In this document: in pieces, positions 15,700-25,550 of the stretch
How positions within the stretch are numbered: the stretch's first letter is position 1
Layout of the letters: the number at the start of each line of letters is the position of its first letter
Source: Plasmodium brasilianum
Taxonomy: Eukaryota; Apicomplexa; Aconoidasida; Haemosporida; Plasmodiidae
Assembly (NCBI RefSeq): GCF_023973825.1
Contig: NC_090124.1
Location: 1,853,501-1,917,500 of the forward strand
DNA: 64,000 nucleotides
Reading direction: 5' to 3'
Made by a program: the position numbers and the translations under genes
The notes under the pieces: model-generated
Seen by the model: only the letters and a program-made list of their open reading frames with translations
The model's database searches: none
Told to the model about the DNA's origin: nothing

Positions 15700-18197
15700 A
15701 TGACAAATAACAAGGCGTACTATAGCAACTTAAAGCTTGTAGTAAATAAGGGCGAAGAAGAAGAAAAGGAGGAATTGGGGGGAGCGGCAAACAATGTTGT
15801 TTATATTGGTAATATAGATAAAAATATAAAAGATGATGATATCTTAAAAATTTTAAAAATTTTTGGAGTTTGTAAATGGAATAGACAAAGGAATCCATCA
15901 ACAAATGAGTTGATGTCCTTTGGATTTTGTGAATATAATGATCTGTATGAAGTTTATTTATGTATAAATATTTTAAATAATATAAAAGTAGGTAATAAAA
16001 ATTTAAAAGTTAATTGTAATGATAATTTGAAGAGTAAATTTGAATATATTGTTGACATTTTATATGAAAAAAGAGAAGAATTAAAAGAGGACAAACAGGT
16101 GGAGAAGGAAGGACGAGAAGAAAAAGAAAAAGACGAAGAAAGCGAAGAAAGCGAAGAAGACGGAGAAGACGGAGAAGACGAAGAAGACAATAATGCATTA
16201 CGAAATGAAAAAAAAAAAAAAAAAAATTGAAAAATAAAATATTAAATGATGTAAAAATTAATATGAACCATAAAAAAGTAAATCTTTTAGCACTTATCGA
16301 AAGTGTAAATAATGAATATGAAGAAAAGAAAAGAAAAGGAGAAATTGTAGAAAATAATATGATCGAGGAAGAAAAAAATTGTGGTACAATAAATAATGGG
16401 GAAGAAAATGATAAAGAAGGTAGTACCAATCAAGACAATCCCAACATTTTTAATGATATAAATATAAAAAATGATAATACGAATTTTATGAACAACAGGT
16501 TGCACATAAATAAAGAGGATGATAAGAACAATATTAAGGGGAAAACAAATTCTCATCCATTTTTATATAACAATGAAAACAATGATCATGATCAGATAAA
16601 TGAACATGAAGGTCTAAAGGAAAACGGCTCTTCGCCATGTATTAGTGCAAGATGTAACAATGTAAGTAGAGAATGTATAGAAGAGACAAAATATTTAAGC
16701 AAAGATTATAAAGTACATTGGAGAGAGAAAGAAAGAAAACAAAAAATAGAAAACAAAGAAAAAGATTTAGAAAAAGATTTTTATAAAAGGGAAAAAGAAT
16801 GGTTAGAATTAGAAGAACAAATTAAAAAAGATACATACAGAGAATGGAATAAATTCATGCAAGTAAAAAAAAAAGATATTGCTAAACTTATAGAATTAGA
16901 TTTAAAAGGAGAAAGTGATAATTCTTCTATTTCTAATTCTAAAAAAAGAGAAATTAGAAAGTCGAAAAGGGAAAAGGAAAAAGAGTTAGATGAACTGGAT
17001 CGGTTAAATGAGTTAAAAGAAATTGATGAAATGAAAAGAAAAGAAGAGTTACATCACTACTGGGAGATACAAAAAGGAGTAGAAGAAGGACAACTGAAAA
17101 AAATAAAGGAAAATGAGCAGGTTAAAGAAAGGGAAGAAGAAAGAGAGCAACAGGAAGAGGAAGAAAAAGAGAAAGAGAAGGCGAAGGAGAAGGAGAAAGA
17201 GGAACAACAAGCAAACGTGGATCAAGAAATTAAACACAATAAAGACAATCTCGCTACAATTCAGAGTAAATTGAAGAAGGGTAGCATCCTTATGAATGCG
17301 CTTTCATATGTTTTGGATCATGGTAGTGGAAAAGTAGAAGAACAAAACGGCACAGTGACCAACGATGATAAAAAAAAAAAAAAAGATAAGCATTCCGATG
17401 AGAAGAATGAGGAGTGCATGGATAAAGAGCCCAGTGAGTACAGAGGTGAAACTGTTCAGTGCATGCCAAAAATGATGGGTGAAGACAACACGATAAGGGA
17501 AAATAATAATAGCGGAAGGAATAGCAGCGATAGAAGCAGCAACATGAGTAGCAATTTAAGCGGCAATAGTGCACGCGAGGAGGTCCAAAAAAAAAGTAAG
17601 GAAAATGAGGGAAGCACAAACAAAAGAAAAATTGTAAGTTTGGAGCATATAAATATAAAAGTAAATGATAAAAAAAAAAAAAAAAAGGTAACTGAGTTAG
17701 AACATTCAAGTAAAATTAATAACACGCAATTATTGAATATATTTGATACAAATGTTGAAGATGAACTGTATACAAAAAAACATCAACCGTTATCTAAGTT
17801 AGACAAACATTTAGATAAGAAAAATCAAGAAGAAGAAAGAGTTAAGACATTTGAAATTATTGAAAATTCTAAAAAAATATTAGACAAGGTACCTTCAACT
17901 GAAGAGGAGATTTTTAATTTCCCTATTCAATGGAATGTATTAAATTTAAAAGATAATATTAGTACTAAATTAAAACCATGGATTTATAAAAAAATTACAG
18001 AGTATATAGGAACAGATGAAAAAGAAATCATTGAGGAAATTAGTAATTATTTTGTTGAGCAAATTTTAAAAGAAACCGCACCAAAGGATATGGTAGTTGA
18101 GGCAGAAAAATTTCTAGATTCAGATGGAAAAAAATTTATTCTGAACATGTACAGACTTATCATATTTGAGCAACTTAAAATAGCAGATAACCTGTAG
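15700..18197 (+). CDS. RBM25: RNA-binding protein 25 (RRM + PWI splicing factor), frameshifted in poly-A
   Basis: Two overlapping frames make one protein. The first (15700-16230) carries an RRM at about residues 29-105: VVYIGNIDKNIKDDDILKI is the RNP2 side and MSFGFCEYNDLYEV the RNP1 side. The GFCEY core and order match RBM25. The second (to 18197) has a long Lys/Glu/Arg-rich region with a likely coiled coil and ends in a PWI-like domain (FNFPIQWNVLNLKDNISTKL, then KPWIYKKITEYIG, to the C-terminus). RRM - RE-rich - PWI is the RBM25/Snu71 architecture, a U1 snRNP-associated factor acting in 5' splice-site choice. The frames meet in a run of 19 A at 16208-16226; gaining one A or losing two joins them. 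That is most likely a sequence error. The joined protein would be about 830 residues. SLU7 lies next downstream on the same strand. Confidence 0.88.
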
Positions 18198-19877
18198 GAG
18201 AGAAGTGGAAAGTGGGAAGTGAGAAGTAGCCTATGGATGGGATAAAATATAATAATAATAAATTAAAAACAGCTGTTATAAAAAAAAAAAAAGTGCTTCA
18301 CGCTTATAATTTGTTTCCCGTTAAGGTTATTTATTTATATATTTTACTATTCATTTATTATTTTTTTTTTTTTCAGTTAATTGTGAGGCTGTGTAAGTAC
18401 CTGCCTATTTATGCATTTTTGCTATTTCATTTAATTTTAATAAATGGCACTATTTTTTATTTACTTATTTATTTCAGTTTTAATTTCAGTTTCAATTTAA
18501 GTTTCATTTTCATTTTTTTTTTTTTTTTTGCCTGTTTTACTTTTAGTATTTTTTCTTTATGTTTTTTTGCGTTGCTTACTCGCTTACTTCGTTCTCTTAA
18601 TATTTTCTCTGCTTTCCTTTTTCTTTTTCTTGTTACTTCATTTTCTTTTTCTTTTTTTTTTTTATGTCATTATTTTACTAAATTATATATATATATATAT
18701 ATTATATATATGTATTTACATAATGGTACAGGTGTAATATATAGCAAAATACTTAAATATGTGCATAATGTTATACAAGTAGGTATGAATAAATATATAC
18801 GTATACATATAACATACACACGTTTTTATATTATACCTCAATTCAGGTCTTAAATTAAATAAACATAATTATCATAGTATGGAAATTTACTATACAACTT
18901 CTAATTAAATATTTTTTTTTATATCCTTTTTTAAAATAAATATTTTAATAATCTTCAGCATTCAGTAGATTTGTTTCATCTTGTAATTCCCATTTTTTGT
19001 TATTTTGCTGGAAAAAAATAAAAATAAAATAAAAAAAAATAGATCGCATTTTTTTATTTTTGAATGTTAACTGATAAAAAATTTCAGCTTTCTTATCTGC
19101 AGCCATGATTAACTTCTTGAAGTTGGCAAAATAACAAGGTTACTGATCAGGGTTACTGATGACGCATATTTATAATAAATCATGCTAACATAGTGTGCGC
19201 CTCTTACAAGTACATATATTATATATATAAATACATATATTAGTAGAAATTTGCGCATTTATACATACTGACGTTTTGATAAATACGTAAATTTGCGAAG
19301 ATGAACGTAAAGCATTTTAACGAATAAATAAATCAGGCAAAGAAACGAAGCTATCAAAACGAGCAAAAATAAAATAAGGTAAACAATTTCTCGTGGCTAA
19401 ATAAATAACAGCAGTTACGACAACAACAGAAAAAAAAAAAAAAAAAAATATAAAAATAATTTTTTAAATTAAGCATGTATGCATATTGTCAGTAAATTTT
19501 TTCAGTGAACAAAAAATATTTCCAATGAAATGTTGGAAGGAATAGCAGTATTAAGGAATGCAGCACTGTGTTAGTGCGTACATAATACGTATAATGCTTA
19601 CGTGAATACGTACATATATATATACATATATGTATAAGTACACGCATATATTCATAAGAGCATAACGTTTACGCTAATTATGAATGCCAGTTCATATTTT
19701 TACGTACCAAATCCTTGGAATTTTTCGCATTTTCCTTAAAAAATTGTATACTCGCATGTATATATAAATGTATGCATACATATATATGCGCACATATATG
19801 TATACCTTTTGCGTGCTCCTTTTAAGCGGTATTTGTGAATATACTGCTGAAAACATGCCATAAAAAAAGTTAATACA
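18198..19877. other. Intergenic RBM25 / SLU7
   Basis: It begins with a T-rich stretch whose plus-strand frame (18233-18853) reads almost only Phe/Leu/Ile/Tyr and is rejected as a gene. A small coding-like minus-strand frame lies at 18945-19106 (separate entry). The rest, to 19877, is TA-rich with a poly-A run near 19430 and contains the SLU7 promoter. Confidence 0.5.
18945..19106 (-). CDS. Candidate 53-residue microprotein or terminal exons of a small gene
   Basis: ATG at 19106 opens MAADKKAEIFYQLTFKNKK, passes a Phe/Ile-rich segment and ends QQNNKKWELQDETNLLNAEDY, TAA at 18945. Both ends look coding, and the charged C-terminus is unlike random intergenic translation. The middle looks like an intron end (poly-pyrimidine then TTCCAG just before CAAAATAAC), but no donor in the right phase exists between the two halves; the nearest (CA/GTTAAC) would break the frame. 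It is either unspliced or has further exons upstream. Function unknown. Confidence 0.35.
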   Translation of the reverse strand: MAADKKAEIFYQLTFKNKKMRSIFFYFIFIFFQQNNKKWELQDETNLLNAEDY

Positions 19878-22016
19878 ATGAACACTAAAAATGTAACGAG
19901 AGAAGAGAAAAAGAAGGAAAAGGAGTTAAATGAGGCAAGGAAAGCTGGTAAGGAATATATTAAATCTAATAGGAAAACAAACGAATATAGCACATGCCAA
20001 AGTGAATAGGTTTGCCTATTACAAGCACACGTATATTAATATATAACAGTTAAACTACATAAATGCGAAATTGAAGAATGCTCGCATTATGAGAATAACG
20101 ACTAAAATTCCTTTTTTTAATAGGCAAAGTAGAAGCCCTGAAAGATGAAGAAGGAAATGATATTAACCCTCATATGCCCCAGTACATTATTAAAGCCCCT
20201 TGGTACTTAAATCAGACAAAACCAGGTTAAAAATATGCTACAGGGTAAAAAAAAGGGAAAATAAAAAAAAATAAAAAAAAATAAAAGCACAAGCGCAAAA
20301 TAGCAGAGAATTTCAACAAAAATAAAATAAAAGCAAAAGAGCAAAATAGCAGAGAATTTCAACAAAAATAAAATAAAAGCAAAAGAGCAAAATAGCAGAG
20401 AATTTCAACTAAAATAAAATAAAATCAAAAGAGCAAATTGCCTGGAAAATAAAGTGTAACTTACCATGACCTAACGTAACTTAACACAGTAGCAGACTAT
20501 GTGTTCATTTTTTTCGCTTTTGACAAAATTTATGTGAATGAGCGCGTGGTCGCTTCTCAGCTGTGTATGTGTACCTGACCTACATCTCTTACATGCACGA
20601 TGAAGAATAAATTTACTTTGTTAATGTGCTTTTTTTAGTTAATGAGATTTTTTGAGTTAATGTGCTATTTTTAGTTAATGAGATTTTTTGAGTTAATGAG
20701 ATTTTTTGAGTTAATGTGCTTTTTTGCGTTAATTGTGCGTTGTTTTCAACTCTGAATGCCTTTAATTTACATTAACAGGGCTGAAGCATCAAAGATATAA
20801 AGGATCAGATAAGGTTAAAATCGAAGAAGAAAGAAATAAGAAAATTTATATAAAGAACAAAAAAAATGTACAAAATTTTTGCAAAAATTGTGGTAGTGCT
20901 GCACACAAAGAAAAATATTGTTTAGAAAGGACACGAAAAAAAAAAATACAATTTATGAACAAAGAAAACGATGATGATTATCTTTGCGTCACTCAAGATT
21001 TGGGGTATGATGGAAATAGGGATAGATGGGTAGGGTATAATGCAAATAATTTTGAACATATATATAGGGAATATGGGAAAATAGTTGAGGAAAAAAAAAA
21101 AAGAAAAGCAGAGGAGTTAAAAAAAAAATACGAAAAAAAAAAATCAAAAAAGAAAAGAAGTAAATTAGGCGAAGAAAAAGAAGAGGAAGGAGAAGAGAAA
21201 GAAGGAAAGGAAGGGGAAAATAACGATAATAAAAATGATGACCAGTCAAGTAGCGAAAGTGATGAAAATGTAGAGGAAGAAGAAGAGGAACACACACAAC
21301 TACTATCACAGCAGGATGAGGAAGATAGGTTAAAAGAGGATGATTGTACTAAGAAAAATAAGTCATCAATTAATGCTGTGAAAAAAAATGAGAGTAAGAG
21401 TCGTAATGTAGCAAGAAATTTAAGAATAAGAGAAGATACAGCTAAATATTTGTATAATTTAAGTTTAAATTCTGCTTTTTATGACCCTAAGAGTAGAAGT
21501 ATGAGAGAAGATCCATTCGCAAACATACGTAAAAATTTAACTGAAGATGATAATTATTATAAAGGAGAGAATTATTATAATAATACAGATGATGCAATTG
21601 AATCGAAAAAATTAGAAATATTTGCATGGGAAACTTATAAAAGAGGTGAAAATGTTCATTTTAATGCTCAGCCAACTCAACTCGAATTAATGTATAAAGA
21701 ATATTTAGAAAAAAAAAAAAAACTTATAAAAAAAAAACAAGAAGATATATTAAAAACGTACAAGTGCGAAAATTTATCGAAAGAAACAAAAAATGAAGAA
21801 GAGCTTGTTCATTCAGAAATTTACACCGAATATAAACCCATAGATCAAATAGACACAAAGAAAAAAAAAATTAAAGTCTTAAGTAAATATGAAGAAGACA
21901 TATATGCATTTGATCACACTTCCATTTTTGGTAGCTACTATGACAGGGACAAAAAAAAATGGGGATACAAATGTTGTCTAAGTACGAATAAATTTGAAAA
22001 GTGCATTCATATGTAA
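19878..22016 (+). CDS. SLU7: Pre-mRNA splicing factor SLU7, three exons
   Basis: Exons 19878-19947, 20124-20225 and 20779-22016 join in phase to 469 residues. Exon 1 gives LNEARKAGK, exon 2 [20 protein letters not shown], and exon 3 LKHQRYKG, then a CCHC zinc knuckle [15 protein letters not shown] (about residues 91-105), then [15 protein letters not shown] and [20 protein letters not shown]. All are SLU7 hallmarks: the factor binds the second-step spliceosome and fixes 3' splice-site choice. Donors are GTAAGG and GTTAAA; acceptors are TTTAATAG and ATTAACAG. A Lys/Glu-rich insert (about residues 155-235) is parasite-typical. The second intron holds two minisatellites. It follows RBM25 on the same strand, with its own long 5' flank. 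Confidence 0.95.
20287..20440. repeat. 46-bp minisatellite, three copies plus a partial one
   Basis: The unit runs from GCAAAAGAGCAAAATAGCAG through AGAATTTCAAC to AAAATAAAATAAAA; copies start at 20287, 20333 and 20379, followed by a partial copy. It lies in the second intron of SLU7. There are no spacers of unique sequence, so it is not CRISPR-like. Confidence 0.9.
20618..20738. repeat. About 21-bp repeat (gttaatgagattttttga / gttaatgtgcttttttta)
   Basis: Six alternating units GAGTTAATGAGATTTTTT and AGTTAATGTGCTTTTTT occupy the 3' part of SLU7 intron 2, just upstream of the ATTAACAG acceptor. Confidence 0.8.
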
Positions 22017-23098
22017 TTCTTCAAAATGCCTTAACTGTGCAGGGAAATAAAATGAAATAAAATAAAATAAAATAAAGTGAAATAAAGTGAAATAAAATAA
22101 AACAATGTGAAATAAAATAAAATAAAGTGAAATAAAATAAAATAAAATAAAGTGAAATAAAATAAAATATTAAAGAAATAGGGAAAGAATGTGTCCATTG
22201 GGCATACGGACAAACAGTGAATGTACCATATTGCAGATTTCTTAAAGTTTAAGTTTGTTAAAGCGTTTTTTTTTGGTTATCGTAAAGTTACCTTTTTTTT
22301 GATTATCACTGAACGGATATTTATATTATTTTAATATGCAATATTAAGTCGCTTTTTTTTTTTTTTTTAATATTAACAGGCAATTTTTTTTTTAATATTA
22401 GCAAGCAATCTTTTTTTTTTAATATTAACAGGAAATTTTTTTTTTTTAATATTAATAGGTAATTTTTTTTTTTAATATTAACAGCTACATTTTTATTGTT
22501 TTTTTTTTTATTTTTTCAAATATTAGCTAGCTATTTATTTTAATATGAAGTATTAAGCAGCTATATTTTTATTTTTATTTTCTTTTTCTTTTTCTTTTTC
22601 TTTTTTTTCTTTTTCTTTTTTTTCTTTTTTTTGGTATCAATCACTATTTCCGTATGTTTTATTTGCATCCTGTTATTTTATCTTTTAAACGGTTAAAATA
22701 TAACCACTTTAATTATATAGTATTTTTATATACACATAAGCCTATTTACACACTGCACATTGTGTCCACCTTTGCACGGGGATATACAATTTATTTACCA
22801 TAGTTTAAAATAAGTACTGAACATTTTTGTCAAATAGTTTGAACATCTTCATTAGCGCATTCCTTTTTTACCTCATTGTTTTGAGTAAAATCCGTGTGCC
22901 CTTATTTACATTGCTGCAAATGTGGGACTGTAGCGAAGGAAGTCCTTAAGTTTTATCATCGCACAAAAACAACAAAAAAAAAAAAAATACGTAAATAAAT
23001 ATACACATATATATAAGGCTATTTGTCCATATGTGCGCAATGCTGTGGGCACGGATCTCCCTCCGCCTCCAAATTTTTCGAAAACGTTAAGAACTAGT
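22017..23098. other. Intergenic, convergent SLU7 / L19
   Basis: Contains an AAATAAAGTG-type minisatellite (22048-22172), an array of poly-T/AATATTAACAG units (22360-22495) and a CTTTTT-rich block (22575-22635). No gene is supported. Confidence 0.6.
22360..22495. repeat. Poly-T + AATATTAACAG array (splice-acceptor-like units)
   Basis: Five units of about 28 bp each consist of 8-16 T followed by AATATTAACAG or the variants AATATTAGCAAG and AATATTAATAGG. Each unit resembles a Plasmodium branch/acceptor region on the plus strand. Confidence 0.7.
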
Positions 23099-24590
23099 TC
23101 ATGTTTGTCGATTGCTAATTAGGGGATGGTTTGACGGCATAGCCATAAAGGCATTCTCTCCTTTGTTTCTACAAATTTTAAAGGTGTTCCAATTTTCTTT
23201 TTCTCTTCTTTTAATTAATTTTTGCTTTCTTCTATTTTCTTCATCCATTGCATATATGAGCATTCTTCTATATATTTCTGCTCGGACTAACCTAGTCCTT
23301 TTTCTAGTATACTGTGCATATACACCACCAAAAATATAAGAGGATAAATTACTTTCAATTCTCCTTTTCATATATTTTTTTTTTAATTTAGCTAATCGTC
23401 TTCTAATTTTAGGTTCGAGGGATCTAATACCTGGTTTATGTTGCCCCCTTGGCCTTTCATACTTCCCTCTGAAGTTGTACTGCCACATATATCGGTAATC
23501 TCTTGTGATAGGTTTATTAATTTGATAAAATTTTTTCATATTTTCTTCCTTTAAATTGTATAAACTCTTTACAACTTTGACGTATAAAATTCTAGGTGAG
23601 TAAAACGGTATCAGCTGTTCTATTCCTACACCATCAAATATGTTCTTAACAATGAAAGATGAGTCTAACCTTTTTTTTCTTATTTCCACGCAGTATCCTG
23701 CACACACAAAAAAAAAAAAAAAAAAAAAGAAGAAAAATAAATAAAATAAAAATGAAAAACTAAAAATGAAGTAAAACGAAATAAAACTAAAAATGAAATA
23801 TAAACAAAATAAAAATATAAACAAAAAAAAAATATAAACAAAATAAAAATAAAAAAGAAACATTATCGTAATAGAGAGGGTATAATTTCAACACTATTTA
23901 ATTCTGCACACATCGTAGAATTATACATATATAATCACTTATGTGTGTGCAAAGAATAAAAAAACCTTGAAAAATTGCAAAGGTCTGTTGTGATCTGGAT
24001 AATTCATACTTCACCTCTATTAGGTCCCCTGCATGTATATGGGGCATTTTAAAATTTCTTAACTTGTTCATTTTTTTCATTTCTACTAAGTGTAAATTGT
24101 GCATTAATTGTCTACTATAAAAATCATGCATATAGTTTTTATAATATGGTATAGTTTTTTTTTTTTCATCATCCCTTTTTTTTTTCGTTATATTCTCTTC
24201 TTCTTTATCAATACAGTCTATGTTAGGCCAATATTTTGAAGTTTTTTCATTTTTTATATTATAGCACTTATACTTGCTTAGACTCGTTATGACTTTCGTT
24301 CTGATGTATCTTTTTATCTACAAAAAAGGGACGAAATGAATGGGTTTACAAAATGAATGGGTTTACAGAATGAATGGGTTTACAAAATGAATGGGGATAC
24401 AAAATGAATGGGGATACAAAATGAATGGGGATACAAAATGAATGGGGATAAAAAATGAGAAAAAAAAAAAAAGAGTGGGTGAATAAGTATTTAACACTTG
24501 TGCAATTATTATTCTGTTCCTCTTTGCAGGATTAAAATAAAAAAGGAATATAATAATACCATTATTTATTCCTTTGTTGATTGGTAACAT
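23099..24590 (-). CDS. Organellar ribosomal protein L19 (bL19 family)
   Basis: Exons 23966-24317 and 23099-23697 are sure: the first ends HAGDLIEVKYELSRSQQTF then AIFQ, and a donor GTTTTT joins in phase through acceptor GTGTGCAG to GYCVEIRKKRLDSSFIVKN, then FDGVGIEQLIPFYSPRILYV. This GD..(E/V)V....F.G.C....(R/K)..SSF..(R/K)N....GVE...P.YSP pattern is bL19, a large-subunit bridge protein. The N-terminal extension of about 90 residues and a basic C-terminal extension of about 140 fit an organelle (mitochondrial or apicoplast) protein. A first exon is needed upstream of the TTTTTTGTAG acceptor at 24318; the best candidate starts at ATG 24590 (MLPINKGINNGIIIFLFYF). Its donor is unclear: GTGTTA after 24498, or GTAAAC inside the minisatellite, both in phase. 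The L19 call is firm; the N-terminus and target organelle are not. Confidence 0.85.
24335..24455. repeat. 18-bp minisatellite (aaaatgaatgggGATAC)n
   Basis: Six to seven copies of ACAAAATGAATGGGGATAC or ...GGGTTTAC lie in the proposed first intron (or the end of exon 1) of the L19 gene. Confidence 0.85.
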
Positions 24591-25550
24591 TCGTTCTTGT
24601 AACAGCTTGACATTGTGTTAACCTATCTTGCTTTCAGTCTTTCAATATTTGAAAAAAAAAAAATCCGAAGAATGGATAATAATAATATTAATAATATTAC
24701 ATATAATGGCGGCGTGGCTTTTAAATACGTGTTTTTTTGGCAAGCAGGGTTAGCCGTATGTTATGCTCTGCGTTTTTAGGTATTTAAATGAGAAAAACAA
24801 ATTTTTTTTTTTTTTTTTAATATTATATTTCCCCCTTTTTTGCACGTGTTTTTCAATTTTTTTTTTTTTTTTTTTAAAGCGCTAATACAAAAAATAAATG
24901 AAGAGGCGAGAAGAGAAAAAAGAAATAGAAATATAAGAGTGTTCCAAATATAGTTCTTTTTTACTGTGCAAAAAAAAAGTTCCTGTTTTAAAAGTTGCAC
25001 TTGAATGAAAATTATTAAAATGGTATAAGCAGCGTTTTTACACATACCCTTAAAAATATATTTATTTGAAAAGAACTAAACTGTAACAGTATCCAAAAAA
25101 ATGGCAAATCTTAATTAGTTAATGTGGTTCTAAACATATAATATGTGCACCTACACATGTATGCACGTAAACACACACATAAGAATGACGAAAAAATAAT
25201 AATGAGAAAAAATGGGGATATACTGGGAAATACTGAAAAAACCGTTAAAACAAATAAGGGAAGCAAAATGATAAAAAAATTTATTTTTTTTGACAATTTT
25301 ACGTTTTACAAACAGAGGAGCGCATAACTCAATTTGAGGCTATATATGCATACATACAAACATACAGCAGGTATAAATACATATGCGTACATACATACAA
25401 TACATGTACTACTCAAAAACACATGAAAACAAGCAAAACAGGCTACAAACACACACGTATTTTCCCCACATGTGAATGTGTATATATGTAAGCAATTTTG
25501 CTTTATATGCACGTACATATGTACATACACTCACCCAAAAGCGTAGGATG
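24591..25550. other. Intergenic L19 / TFIIIC subunit
   Basis: A 960-base stretch with (AAT)n near 24678, two poly-T runs (24802 and 24858), then TA- and CATA-rich sequence. Short frames at 24776-25530 on both strands are composed of homopolymer translations. I see no gene; the L19 promoter should be in its left part. Confidence 0.55.

Noticed and set aside
18233..18853. Plus-strand 206-codon frame rich in Phe/Leu/Ile
   Set aside because: It is a T-rich stretch after RBM25 with homopolymers and TA runs; no domain, and composition is that of intergenic DNA.
20287..20440. Direct repeats as a CRISPR-like array
   Set aside because: Units are adjacent without unique spacers, and the DNA is eukaryotic.
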